From positions 1,722,524-1,786,523 of the forward strand of contig NZ_CP146991.1 in assembly GCF_001941975.2 (NCBI RefSeq): a DNA stretch of 64,000 nt. Reading direction: 5' to 3'. Of the stretch, positions 17,553 through 24,167 are shown piece after piece; the first letter of the stretch is position 1, and every line of letters starts with the position of its first letter. Source of the stretch: Sporomusa sphaeroides DSM 2875. Lineage in GTDB: Bacteria > Bacillota > Negativicutes > Sporomusales > Sporomusaceae. The translations under genes were made by a program, and so were the position numbers. The notes under the pieces were generated by a model. That model was not told the DNA's origin, made no database searches, and saw only the letters and a program-made list of their open reading frames with translations.

Positions 17553-17903
17553 TTAATGATTAATGACTGCTGGGGAACCACTCTGCGTGGTTACCTCGTC
17601 GGCAAAGCAGGTATTCTCTGTTTCCCAGCGTTTTAATTGGCAGTAAGCCCAAGGCACGTACAGACCAAACGTTATAAAGGTTAATACCATGATCAACAGC
17701 CAGTGGCCCAGAAATTGGATCCCAGTACCGGTAAACAGTAGCTGCCGCCCATTCACGTAAGTATTATCGGCAATCCATCTCTGTTGAGCGGAATAAGCCC
17801 AAGGGAAGTATAGTCCAAGGGTAATGACTGATACAATTGAAGTCCAGATTACCAGCCAGAGATAACCAAACCCAGTACCACGAAATTCAAAGGTTTTTGA
17901 CAT
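17553..17903 (-). CDS. DUF898 (YjgN-like) membrane protein
   Basis: 116 residues with two hydrophobic spans (about 12-34 and 64-84), each followed by the repeated motif GLYFPWAY / GLYVPWAY plus an R/K-W. FRGTG and LLFTGTG repeats precede the spans. This duplicated layout fits DUF898/YjgN membrane proteins, here in a short form. Function unknown. A GGAGGAGTCAT ribosome region precedes the start on the minus strand. Likely in one unit with the DUF4177 and recombinase genes. Confidence 0.75.
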   Translation of the reverse strand: MSKTFEFRGTGFGYLWLVIWTSIVSVITLGLYFPWAYSAQQRWIADNTYVNGRQLLFTGTGIQFLGHWLLIMVLTFITFGLYVPWAYCQLKRWETENTCFADEVTTQSGSPAVINH

Positions 17904-18254
17904 AATGACTCCTCCAATATGATTAATTCTACATAATCAACAAAAACACAGCCTGTGGGATTAGTACTGTGTTCTTTGTCACATAAAGAATAAATGATTC
18001 AGCTTTCTATTACTTCTGGTATTACATCTAGCCACAGCATAGTATCCCGCTAAGTTGATTTTACTTTATATGTTGCTTGCAAACAATATATGAGGTGAAA
18101 AATATTGTCTGCAAGCAACATTGGACTATTGATGACTGCCAAACGGGACCGGGGAAGAACTTTATGAACCTTCCTGCGACCGGAGAGGTGAATTTTGGCA
18201 GTTAGCAGGGCCGTCCATACCGGTCACCGGCATATATATAAATGAGGTGATCGC
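17904..18254. other. Divergent regulatory gap inside the skin element
   Basis: About 350 bp between leftward and rightward genes, so it probably holds promoters for both. It contains the long hairpin at 18071-18120 and a nested inverted repeat at about 18131-18205 (GACTGCCAAA with TTTTGGCAGTTA, and inner GACCGG / GACCGG-type pairs). Very short frames with ribosome sites (from 18105 and 18192) are present, but I do not call them genes. Confidence 0.5.
18071..18120. repeat. 19-bp inverted repeat (operator or terminator-like)
   Basis: Arms TGTTGCTTGCAAACAATAT and ATATTGTCTGCAAGCAACA, 18 of 19 paired, with a 12-nt loop containing GAGGTGAAAA, a ribosome-site-like sequence. Confidence 0.7.
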
Positions 18255-18485
18255 GTGGGAAAGAAATATGCCGCTACTTATAAATTAGGTAAAACCACGG
18301 TTCACATAGTAGCTCCGCCGCCCATGAAGGAGGAGGAAAAAGAGATAATCCTTCGCGAATTCCACTTCGCCGCCTGGTCCGCCTGGAATTCGCTGCCTGT
18401 TGATGAAAGGCTGAAACTGAATTTGGGTGTTGATTTAACTGCAATCCTTCAACACAGGCTTACCACACTGTTCAAAGCCGAGTAA
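18255..18485 (+). CDS. Small skin-element protein, unknown function
   Basis: 76 residues from a GTG at 18255 with GAGGTGA at 18244-18250. The N-terminus KYAATYKLGKTTVHIVAPPP looks like a short beta sheet, followed by an acidic helix (KEEEKEIILREFHFAAWSAW) and a second helical part ending LFKAE. No signal or membrane span. I recall similar short proteins beside recombinases in Clostridia but cannot name a family. First of the rightward genes in the element. Confidence 0.65.
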   Translation: MGKKYAATYKLGKTTVHIVAPPPMKEEEKEIILREFHFAAWSAWNSLPVDERLKLNLGVDLTAILQHRLTTLFKAE

Positions 18486-18492
18486 TCGGCTG

Positions 18493-18660
18493 ATGGCAAT
18501 CCGGACAAGTGGGAATGATACCTGGGCGAAGAACTCCAGGCAGCAAACTGGAGGTAAATCAGTTGTCGGCATACCAAACATTAGCGATATTGAATTTATG
18601 CAAATAGATGCCTTCGTTCCTGGGCAGACTGTAATTATCCAGGGGGTGAAAGGGCAATAG
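18493..18660 (+). CDS. Possible 55-residue ORF, uncertain
   Basis: Frame from an ATG at 18493 to TAG at 18660, two bases before the Spo0E-like start. The start has no clear ribosome site. The peptide is rich in Gly, Gln and Asn at first and ends in an ordered-looking part (IEFMQIDAFVPGQTVIIQG). Tight spacing on both sides favours a gene; the missing ribosome site argues against it. Confidence 0.35.
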   Translation: MAIRTSGNDTWAKNSRQQTGGKSVVGIPNISDIEFMQIDAFVPGQTVIIQGVKGQ

Positions 18661-18662
18661 TC

Positions 18663-18830
18663 ATGAAAGAATTAATTGAACTGCAAGCAATGATTGAGAA
18701 AATGCGTGATAAGTTGCATGAAATCGCGAAAGACAAATCACTAACAGATATGGAAGTTGTTCGGGCAAGCCAGATGCTGGACGTGCTGCTTAATGAATAT
18801 CAACAAATGCTAAAGAATAAAATTAAATAA
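18663..18830 (+). CDS. Spo0E-like sporulation regulatory protein
   Basis: 55 residues with the Spo0E family pattern: a first helix (MKELIELQAMIEKMRDKLHE), then LTDMEVVRASQMLDVLLNEY, which carries the family's S-Q-x-L-D-x-x-x-N-x-Y core. Spo0E-type proteins dephosphorylate Spo0A-P and hold back sporulation. AGGGGGTG lies about 15 bp before the ATG. It is the fourth-last gene in the element. A copy riding inside a sporulation-excised element is notable; the target is inferred from family. Confidence 0.8.
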   Translation: MKELIELQAMIEKMRDKLHEIAKDKSLTDMEVVRASQMLDVLLNEYQQMLKNKIK

Positions 18831-18832
18831 TT

Positions 18833-18853
18833 AAAGCCTTCGGGCTCTTTTTT
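18833..18853 (+). terminator. Terminator after the Spo0E-like gene
   Basis: Short stem AAGCC / GGCTC around TTCG, followed by TTTTTT, starting right after the stop codon. Confidence 0.7.
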
Positions 18854-18931
18854 CATGCCTAAAACCAAGGGTATAAATATGTCCGCAATTTTTTACAGTA
18901 ATAAATTCATGCAATTTTCATTTAATCATGA

Positions 18932-18937
18932 TATAAT
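18932..18937 (+). promoter_or_regulatory. Extended -10 promoter within the skin element
   Basis: TATAAT preceded by TGA (TGATATAAT), 35 bp before the next gene. No good -35 is visible. Confidence 0.5.
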
Positions 18938-18971
18938 TTACATAAAGTCATCTTAAGGGGGGGGGCTGTCT

Positions 18972-19208
18972 ATGAGAAGAGAAACATTTATCCGTATATT
19001 AACTGCTATAAAACTTGTATCGAATAATATTACTGTTGTCGAGAATTTCAATAATAAGGCGCTTGTTATTGTTCGAGTTCCTAAAATAGCAGGGGATTCT
19101 CCGAAACAGCTCCGATCATTACGCAAGATACTTTCCCATTGCTCGTATTTTAGTGTTCAGCCTGAAGCCGGTGAACTGGCGGTAACTATGGAATTTAATT
19201 GGGAATAG
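18972..19208 (+). CDS. Small skin-element protein, unknown function
   Basis: 78 residues behind an AAGGGGGGGGG ribosome site. It looks like a compact alpha-beta domain: helix RRETFIRILTAIKLV, strands NITVVENF and ALVIVRVP, a basic helix KQLRSLRKILSHC, and strand ELAVTMEFNWE. No known family recognised. It has its own extended -10 promoter and no partner downstream for about 100 bp. Confidence 0.62.
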   Translation: MRRETFIRILTAIKLVSNNITVVENFNNKALVIVRVPKIAGDSPKQLRSLRKILSHCSYFSVQPEAGELAVTMEFNWE

Positions 19209-19312
19209 CAAAAAGTGAGCAATTAAACCGTTCCTACGGACTTGCTTGGCAGCAGGAATTAAATCCTTTTTGCCGAAAGATGTACATGTAAATGGTAAAA
19301 GGGGAGGTTATT

Positions 19313-19507
19313 ATGGAGTCTCAATATTTTTGGACAAGCCAAGATGATTTGGAGCAGGTAGTAATTGGCAATGGCGAGATTCTGTTGATTAATAAAACCG
19401 GAGAATCAACAAGAATCGGAACTACGCTTGCTGAGGCGAGGCAAAAATTAATGGAATTAGATAAAGCTGAAGATTTTCCTGATTTTATGAATGATTATAA
19501 CTGGTAA
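19313..19507 (+). CDS. Small acidic skin-element protein, unknown function
   Basis: 64 residues from an ATG at 19313, chosen because GGGGAGGT sits at 19301-19308; an in-frame start at 19292 lies upstream of that site. Two short strands with FWTSQDD and ILLINKTGE are followed by a helix (LAEARQKLMELDKAED) and an acidic aromatic tail ending DYNW. Function not recognised. A clean terminator follows immediately, so it is probably a monocistronic message. Confidence 0.62.
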   Translation: MESQYFWTSQDDLEQVVIGNGEILLINKTGESTRIGTTLAEARQKLMELDKAEDFPDFMNDYNW

Positions 19508-19508
19508 G

Positions 19509-19530
19509 CCGTCCGCAAGGACGGTTTTTT
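19509..19530 (+). terminator. Terminator after the 64-residue ORF
   Basis: CCGTCC (19509-19514), loop GCAA, GGACGG (19519-19524) and TTTTTT. Confidence 0.85.
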
Positions 19531-19797
19531 AAATCTAACAGAAGGTATACGTTTTGTGCGCCTCCCAAAGGACACGGCGCGGGCGGCCGTCAGACGACGC
19601 TGCGCCGCTTGCATACCGACCGGCCGTCTACGCTTCGGTAGTGTTGTCGGTTGTAAGGACCGGGTCAGCGGTTTTTAACTCTTTTTTTGCAGTAGGCAGT
19701 GGGTGTGTGATATGTCTGCAGAAATGGGAAAATATTTACTCTTTTTTATCCATCTTAGCAGGATTTTGGCAATAGATGTATAAAAATAATTAAAAAA
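19531..19797. other. Gene-free stretch with a GC-rich patch
   Basis: About 265 bp without a believable gene. Bases 19560-19640 are markedly GC-rich, with repeated CGGCCGTC segments. Their start (TAACAGAAGG... CCAAAGGACACGGCGCG) loosely resembles the repeat at 55956-56044. The end is AT-rich and contains GCAGGATTTTGGC (19758-19770) and TATAAA (19779-19784), possibly the promoter of the riboswitch transcript. Confidence 0.45.
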
Positions 19798-19799
19798 AG

Positions 19800-19908
19800 A
19801 ATAATGGGCAAACCTTCTTAAAGGAAGGGACGCAAAGCCGTGGGTCTAAGGATGAGTTACATCTATGATTGCCAGGTTGCATTAAACGCAATCTGGTATT
19901 TTTATTTT
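19800..19908 (+). promoter_or_regulatory. c-di-GMP-I (GEMM) riboswitch with terminator platform
   Basis: Hallmarks in order: GGGCAAACC (19806-19814), a GNRA-like loop region, GACGCAAAGCC (19829-19839), CTAAGG (19846-19851), TATGATTGCCAGGTTGC (to 19880). CCAGGTTGC then pairs with GCAATCTGG (19888-19896), followed by TATTTTTATTTT, making an intrinsic terminator. The switch would control the 40-residue ORF that follows. It lies inside the skin element. Confidence 0.9.
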
Positions 19909-19925
19909 GTACGGGAGGGTTAGTG

Positions 19926-20048
19926 ATGGGCGGTACGGACGATATTGTATTAAGTGAAGAAGAATTAAAGGAAATAGAGGAACTATTGCTTCAGCTGCCA
20001 GATATTATCGAAGAGCTAGAACAGCATGTTCCCAAGCCGAAAGCGTAA
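19926..20048 (+). CDS. 40-residue acidic protein under c-di-GMP riboswitch, unknown
   Basis: ATG at 19926 follows GGGAGGG (19913-19919). The peptide is 40 residues: MGGTDDIVLS, then a strongly acidic leucine-rich helix (EEELKEIEELLLQLPDIIEELEQ) and the basic tail HVPKPKA. The amphipathic helix suggests a protein-protein contact rather than an enzyme. It ends 54 bp before the right attachment core, so it is lost from the chromosome on excision. No family recognised; reality is supported by the riboswitch and ribosome site. Confidence 0.65.
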   Translation: MGGTDDIVLSEEELKEIEELLLQLPDIIEELEQHVPKPKA

Positions 20049-20102
20049 TTAGATACTCAGCCGGACGAACTTGAACCATGAAACAGATAAATACCAGATG
20101 TT

Positions 20103-20118
20103 AATGAAATAACACTGA
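20103..20118 (+). other. Right attachment core of the sigK skin element (attR)
   Basis: AATGAAATAACACTGA, identical to 15626-15641. On the element side AAACAGATAA (20081-20090) lies 12 bp away. In the excised circle it faces TTATCTGTTT symmetrically about the central GA of the core. Confidence 0.88.
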
Positions 20119-20390
20119 TTGATGTGCTTGGCACAGCTCCGGATGTTGTGGGCGAAGCAGTCGAAAGTCTATGTGAGCAAGAACGGTTGACGCGGGAGAT
20201 TCGCCGACTGACAGCAAGAGAAAAGTGGGTACTTGAAATGCGGTTCGGCATACCTGATGGCAGTCGGAAGACACAGCGGGATATTGCTAAAATTTTAGGG
20301 ATATCCCGCAGTTATGTCAGTAGAATAGAAAAACATGCGATTAACAAATTGGGTAAGACTTTGTCGGTGGATGGAAACCCACCCAAATAA
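20118..20390 (+). CDS. sigK: Sigma-K gene, 3' part
   Basis: C-terminal half of sigma-K. Read in phase from the recombined ATT codon at 20118: IDVLGTAPDVVGEAV, then sigma region 4 with LTAREKWVLEMRFGI, KTQRDIAKILGISRSYVSRI and EKHAINKLGKTL. The helix-turn-helix QRDIAKILGISRSYVSRIEK is almost the Bacillus sigma-K one. There is no ribosome site of its own, so it should be translated only after excision joins it to codons 1-147. A palindromic repeat begins right at the stop. Confidence 0.95.
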   Translation: MDVLGTAPDVVGEAVESLCEQERLTREIRRLTAREKWVLEMRFGIPDGSRKTQRDIAKILGISRSYVSRIEKHAINKLGKTLSVDGNPPK

Positions 20391-20455
20391 GATTGCCGCA
20401 CTGCGCTTACAATGACCAGACTTTGGCTGTCATTGTAAGCGCCTGTGTGGCAATT
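20391..20455. repeat. GATTGCC-type palindromic repeat, copy 4; sigK terminator
   Basis: About 26-bp arms, GATTGCCGCACTGCGC... at 20391-20416 and its near complement at 20429-20455, starting the base after the sigK stop and followed by CCTTTTGTTTTT. It probably acts as the sigK terminator. Confidence 0.72.
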
Positions 20456-20480
20456 CCTTTTGTTTTTACTTTTGCCATGA

Positions 20481-20561
20481 TATAATTTATGGTAATTGTA
20501 CGGCAGCCAATACCGATTTTTTCATAAATACTGTTAGTAATGCCCGACCTTGGCGTCGGGC
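20481..20561 (+). promoter_or_regulatory. yqeG promoter and leader hairpin
   Basis: TATAAT at 20481-20486 with a poor -35, followed in the leader by a stable hairpin GCCCGAC (20542-20548) / GTCGGGC (20555-20561). A second TATAAT occurs at about 20573-20578, too close to the start to be useful. Confidence 0.45.
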
Positions 20562-20601
20562 TGCTACCAACCTATAATACTATTGGCTGAGGAGGGGAAT
20601 T

Positions 20602-21108
20602 TTGCTTAAGTTATTAGCACCTTGTTTGGTGGTAGACACCTTATATGACATTAATCTGGAAAAACTCAAAAAACAGGGTATCCGTGGCATCGTTTTCGAC
20701 CTTGACAACACTATAATTCCCTGGAATAGCTCGGAAATTTGTCCGGAAGTGTTGGGATGGCTTACCGATTTGGTTAACCGGGATTTTAAATTGTGCATGG
20801 TGTCAAACAACGGAAACCGGCGGGTAAGGCAAATTGCGGCACAGTGTGAAGTGCCTTTTGTCGCCCGGGCGTTAAAACCTTCCCGGACAGGATTTCGCCA
20901 GGCCGCGCGGGTTATGGAATTGAGTCCGGCGTCAATTGCCGTAGTGGGTGATCAATTGTTTACCGACATATTAGGCGGTAATCGCTTAGGTATGTTTACT
21001 ATTTGGGTTAAACCGCTGGCCGCTCAAGAATTTATTGGCACGAAATTTACCCGCCAGTTGGAAAAGCTGGCCGTCCGTTTGTTAAAATCTGCCGGACACT
21101 TATCCTAA
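20602..21108 (+). CDS. yqeG: YqeG-family HAD phosphatase
   Basis: 168-residue HAD superfamily IIIA phosphatase. Motif I is FDLDNTIIPW (about 31-40) with the nucleophile Asp, motif II MVSNNGN, then a lysine in LKPSRTGF, and motif III VGDQLFTDILGG. TTG start at 20602 behind GAGGAGGGG. The family often lies beside shikimate dehydrogenase genes in Firmicutes, as here with aroE downstream. The physiological substrate is not established from sequence. Confidence 0.9.
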   Translation: MLKLLAPCLVVDTLYDINLEKLKKQGIRGIVFDLDNTIIPWNSSEICPEVLGWLTDLVNRDFKLCMVSNNGNRRVRQIAAQCEVPFVARALKPSRTGFRQAARVMELSPASIAVVGDQLFTDILGGNRLGMFTIWVKPLAAQEFIGTKFTRQLEKLAVRLLKSAGHLS

Positions 21109-21112
21109 GATT

Positions 21113-21251
21113 TATCTGACGGCTAACCCGCTCTAAGACTCCCAGCTTCTGCAAAGGGGGGGATACCCCTACGGGCACAGGCGAGCGGCTAATCCTTGGA
21201 TAAGGGCGACTTAGCTTCAGATGGGGCTTAAACCCCACCTGAAGCTAAGTC
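21113..21251. repeat. Structured intergenic repeat with TTAGCTTCAG palindrome
   Basis: A 19-bp stem with one mismatch (21208-21226 with 21233-21251, loop CTTAAA) shares its inner GCTTCAG-TGG half with the palindrome at 29205-29242. Upstream, CCGCTC and GAGCGG enclose a small GGGGATACCCCT hairpin. The combination looks like the end of a non-autonomous IS200/IS605-type remnant, which is a guess. Confidence 0.5.
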
Positions 21252-21318
21252 TACTTTATCGCATCAGGCGTGCCGTCTGCTACTGACTATAGGCCGGTAT
21301 GTAAAGGAGAACTGTTTT

Positions 21319-22173
21319 ATGAATATAACCGCCACAACTCAAAAAGTTGGCTTGTTGGGCTGGCCGCTCAGCCATTCGCTGTCTCCGGCTATGCATAATG
21401 CTGCATTTGCTGCCAGCGGTCTGGATTACGTGTATCTGCCGCTTGCAGTTCCGCCGGAACTGCTCTCCCAGGCGGTAACCGGAGTTAAAGCGCTGGGATT
21501 TGCAGGTATCAATGTCACTATCCCCCATAAGATCGCTGTCATGGATTATTTAGATGAAATAGACAACAGTGCCAGACTGGTTGGCGCTGTTAATACCATC
21601 GTTAATAAGGAAGGTCGCCTGATAGGCCACAACACCGATGCTGGCGGTTATATCAGCTCCCTCAAACTGGCGGGTGTTGCTGTGACTGGAAAGCATGTCG
21701 TTATTTTAGGGGCAGGCGGCGCGGCGCGGGCGGTAGCCGCAGGTTTTATCGCCAATCATGCTGCGTCAGTAGTTATTAGTGCCCGGGACCAAGGGAAAGT
21801 TGACGGTATTGTAAAGCTGCTGCCAATAAATACTCCAGTGTACGGCACCGGGTGGGATAGCCGGGATTTTACCGCCGCGCTGTCTAAAGCCGATATTGTT
21901 GTTAATACCACACCTCTGGGGATGTATCCCAATATAGCCAGCCAGCCACCCCTGCCCTGGGAACTGCTGATGCCGTCAGCCGTTATCTCAGATCTGGTTT
22001 ACAACCCGCTGACAACCGCTTTTATGGCAGAGGCGGTGCGACGTGGCCACACTGTGGTCGGGGGGGAAGGCATGCTTGCTGAGCAGGGGGCATTGGCATT
22101 TGAACTCTGGACTGGCTGCTCTGCTCCACGTGACATTATGCAGCAGGTGCTGTTGTCGAAATTAAGTAAATAA
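21319..22173 (+). CDS. aroE: Shikimate dehydrogenase
   Basis: NADPH-dependent reduction of 3-dehydroshikimate to shikimate. Substrate-binding serines are in PLSHSLSPAMHN (about 16-27), the catalytic lysine in NVTIPHK, the aspartate in GHNTDAGG, the NADP loop in ILGAGGAARAV, and the family end motif in GGEGMLAEQGALAF. 284 residues, normal. An AAGGAGAA site precedes the ATG. It opens a region where four shikimate-pathway genes are spread through the pilus cluster. Confidence 0.95.
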   Translation: MNITATTQKVGLLGWPLSHSLSPAMHNAAFAASGLDYVYLPLAVPPELLSQAVTGVKALGFAGINVTIPHKIAVMDYLDEIDNSARLVGAVNTIVNKEGRLIGHNTDAGGYISSLKLAGVAVTGKHVVILGAGGAARAVAAGFIANHAASVVISARDQGKVDGIVKLLPINTPVYGTGWDSRDFTAALSKADIVVNTTPLGMYPNIASQPPLPWELLMPSAVISDLVYNPLTTAFMAEAVRRGHTVVGGEGMLAEQGALAFELWTGCSAPRDIMQQVLLSKLSK

Positions 22174-22465
22174 TACCCAATAATGGATTTTTTTTATAAA
22201 AACACCATTATTGGGGCAGGAATTTTTTATTTATGTACGAACTATATAAAAATACTCTCTCTAATTCATCCTTCATAAAAATAATATAAAGATTATGAAG
22301 TTTGAAGCTATATTTGATTACTTACTCAACCAACGCAAGTAATGCAACCGATCATGCAAAATAGCTATGTTTTGCTGTGCCGGTTGCTTTTTTTCCTTTG
22401 AATCGCTTCCTTTCGCTCAAACCTTGGGACAAGCCGTTTAATTATTTTTTGGTGGAGATAAACAA
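22174..22465. other. Leader region of the pilus operon with two terminator-like hairpins
   Basis: Behind aroE a stem CCCAATAATGG / CCATTATTGGG (22176-22186, 22205-22215) has its T-run inside the loop. A second, strong terminator-like hairpin, GCAACCG (22344-22350) / CGGTTGC (22381-22387) with an inner CAAAA/TTTTG and seven Ts after it, lies about 70 bp before pilB. That placement suggests attenuation or a riboswitch end; I could not match a known riboswitch class. GCAGGAATTTTTTAT lies at 22216-22230. Confidence 0.55.
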
Positions 22466-24157
22466 ATGTTGAACAATTGTAAACGGTTGGGCAATGTATT
22501 ACTTGAAGCTGGATTTCTCAGTCACGAACAACTGAATAAAGCAGTAAGCGTGCAAAAAAAAACAGGTGAACCTCTAAGAAAAGTGCTTATTGCTTTAGAC
22601 TATATTACCGAATCAAAGATGACTGAAATACTGGAGTTTCAGCTTGGCGTACCGTATGTTACTATTGGTACCCTGGAGATCTCGCGCGAAATTGCTTCAG
22701 CGATACCTGCCATTTTGGCTGAACGCTATCAGGTTATTCCCATAAGGAAAGAGGGGCGCACATTAACCCTGGCCATGGTTGATCCCACGAATTTTTTTGC
22801 CATTGATGATGTTCGGATGGCGTCCGGCTGCGACATTGAACCGGTAATGGCTGCCGAACGTGAGATTATGTGGGCTATCCGGCGGTCCTATGGTGTGCAG
22901 GAGTTGGTTGAGAAGGCTGTCAGCAAACTTAAAACAGACGCAGCCGGTACTAGCACCACTGCTGCTGAACTCCAATTTACCGACGATGCACCGGTGGTGA
23001 GTATCGTCAATTCCATTATCAGCCAGGCTATTAAAGAACGGGCCAGCGATATCCATATTGAACCGCAGGACAAGTTGCTGAGAGTGCGGTTCAGAGTGGA
23101 CGGGGTACTAAGAGAAGTTGTTACTTTCCCGCGACATACTCATGCTGCCATTATCTCGCGGATTAAAATTATGAGTGAAATGGATATTGCGGAAAAAAGG
23201 CTGCCACAGGACGGACGTATAAAGGTGCAGGAGTTTGGGCGTGACATTGACCTTAGGGTATCAACTTTGCCCACAATTAGCGGTGAAAAAATTGTATTAC
23301 GGATACTGGATAAACAGACTGTTATTTTGGATGTTAATGGACTGGGCTTTGCCGCCGCAAATTTAACAGTATACCGTAAACTGTATTCTCAATCACATGG
23401 CATGGTTCTTGCGACCGGTCCTACTGGGGCAGGTAAAACCACCACCTTATATTCGACTCTTACCGAGATTAGTACTCCCGGCAAAAATGTGATTACGGTG
23501 GAAGACCCTGTTGAATATCGCTTAGACGGTATTAACCAGGTACAGGTAAATTATAAAGCGGGATTAACTTTTTCTAATGGTTTACGGTCGATTTTGCGAC
23601 AGGACCCTAATGTGATTATGGTTGGTGAAATACGGGACAGGGAGACTGCCGATATTGCTGTCAGGGCAGCGCTTACCGGTCATCTGGTATTTAGTACATT
23701 GCATACCAATGATGCGCCGGGAGCAGTGATACGGTTAATCGATATGGGGCTGGAACCCTTTTTAGTGGCTTCCGCAGTACTGGGGATAGTTGCCCAGCGG
23801 CTGGTGCGGGTAATTTGTCCGGATTGCAAACAACAATATACACCGGCAACTGAGTCGCCAGAGTGGCATTTTCTGCTGGCAAATGGTTTTAAAGACAGGC
23901 CTGGCTTGTACCGGGGTGTTGGCTGCCCGCGCTGCAGCCATACCGGCTATCTTGGACGTATGGCCATCCATGAAGTGATGACTGTCAGTCCGGCGGTGCG
24001 CGAGGCCATCAACCGGCGGGTATCGAGCAACATTTTAGGAAATATTGCCGCCGCGGAAGGCATGGAACCAATGTGCCAGGATGGTATTGCCAAAGCAGTC
24101 AGCGGGCTAACTACCATATCTGAGGTTATGCGGGTTGCTTACTCTGGCCAGGAGTAG
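22466..24157 (+). CDS. pilB: Type IV pilus / type II secretion assembly ATPase
   Basis: 563-residue GspE/PilB ATPase powering pilus extension. An N-terminal MshEN-type domain (about 1-150) is followed by the ATPase with Walker A GPTGAGKTT (318-326), Asp box and Walker B near RQDPNVIMVGEIRD, and HTNDAP. A tetracysteine zinc motif, CPDC (451-454) and CPRC (490-493), is present. MshEN domains in PilB proteins can bind c-di-GMP; whether this one does is not visible. First gene of the cluster. Confidence 0.94.
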   Translation: MLNNCKRLGNVLLEAGFLSHEQLNKAVSVQKKTGEPLRKVLIALDYITESKMTEILEFQLGVPYVTIGTLEISREIASAIPAILAERYQVIPIRKEGRTLTLAMVDPTNFFAIDDVRMASGCDIEPVMAAEREIMWAIRRSYGVQELVEKAVSKLKTDAAGTSTTAAELQFTDDAPVVSIVNSIISQAIKERASDIHIEPQDKLLRVRFRVDGVLREVVTFPRHTHAAIISRIKIMSEMDIAEKRLPQDGRIKVQEFGRDIDLRVSTLPTISGEKIVLRILDKQTVILDVNGLGFAAANLTVYRKLYSQSHGMVLATGPTGAGKTTTLYSTLTEISTPGKNVITVEDPVEYRLDGINQVQVNYKAGLTFSNGLRSILRQDPNVIMVGEIRDRETADIAVRAALTGHLVFSTLHTNDAPGAVIRLIDMGLEPFLVASAVLGIVAQRLVRVICPDCKQQYTPATESPEWHFLLANGFKDRPGLYRGVGCPRCSHTGYLGRMAIHEVMTVSPAVREAINRRVSSNILGNIAAAEGMEPMCQDGIAKAVSGLTTISEVMRVAYSGQE

Positions 24158-24167
24158 AGGGAAAAAC

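Larger units (their letters stand above)
15642..20118. mobile_element. skin-like sigK intervening element, 4477 bp
   Basis: DNA between the two 16-bp direct repeats interrupts sigK. Excision of 4477 bp joins codon 147 to an ATT (Ile) codon and continues as IDVLGTAPD, matching the sigma-K frame without a gap. Contents: a serine recombinase on the minus strand next to the left end, DUF4177 and DUF898 proteins, small ORFs, a Spo0E-like protein and a c-di-GMP riboswitch with a 40-residue ORF near the right end. It is far smaller than the skin elements known from B. subtilis (about 48 kb) and C. difficile (about 15 kb). Mother-cell excision is inferred by analogy. Confidence 0.93.

Noticed and set aside
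19554-19775. 73-codon open frame starting at a GTG in the skin element
   Set aside because: It begins in the GC-rich repeat-like patch, has no ribosome site, and its peptide is an odd mix of Arg/Ala and a late hydrophobic run. Better explained as repeat plus promoter DNA.
15200-20390. sigK broken by a random insertion or prophage remnant
   Set aside because: The exact in-frame join at a 16-bp repeat and the SpoIVCA-type recombinase adjacent to attL argue for a programmed skin-type element instead.
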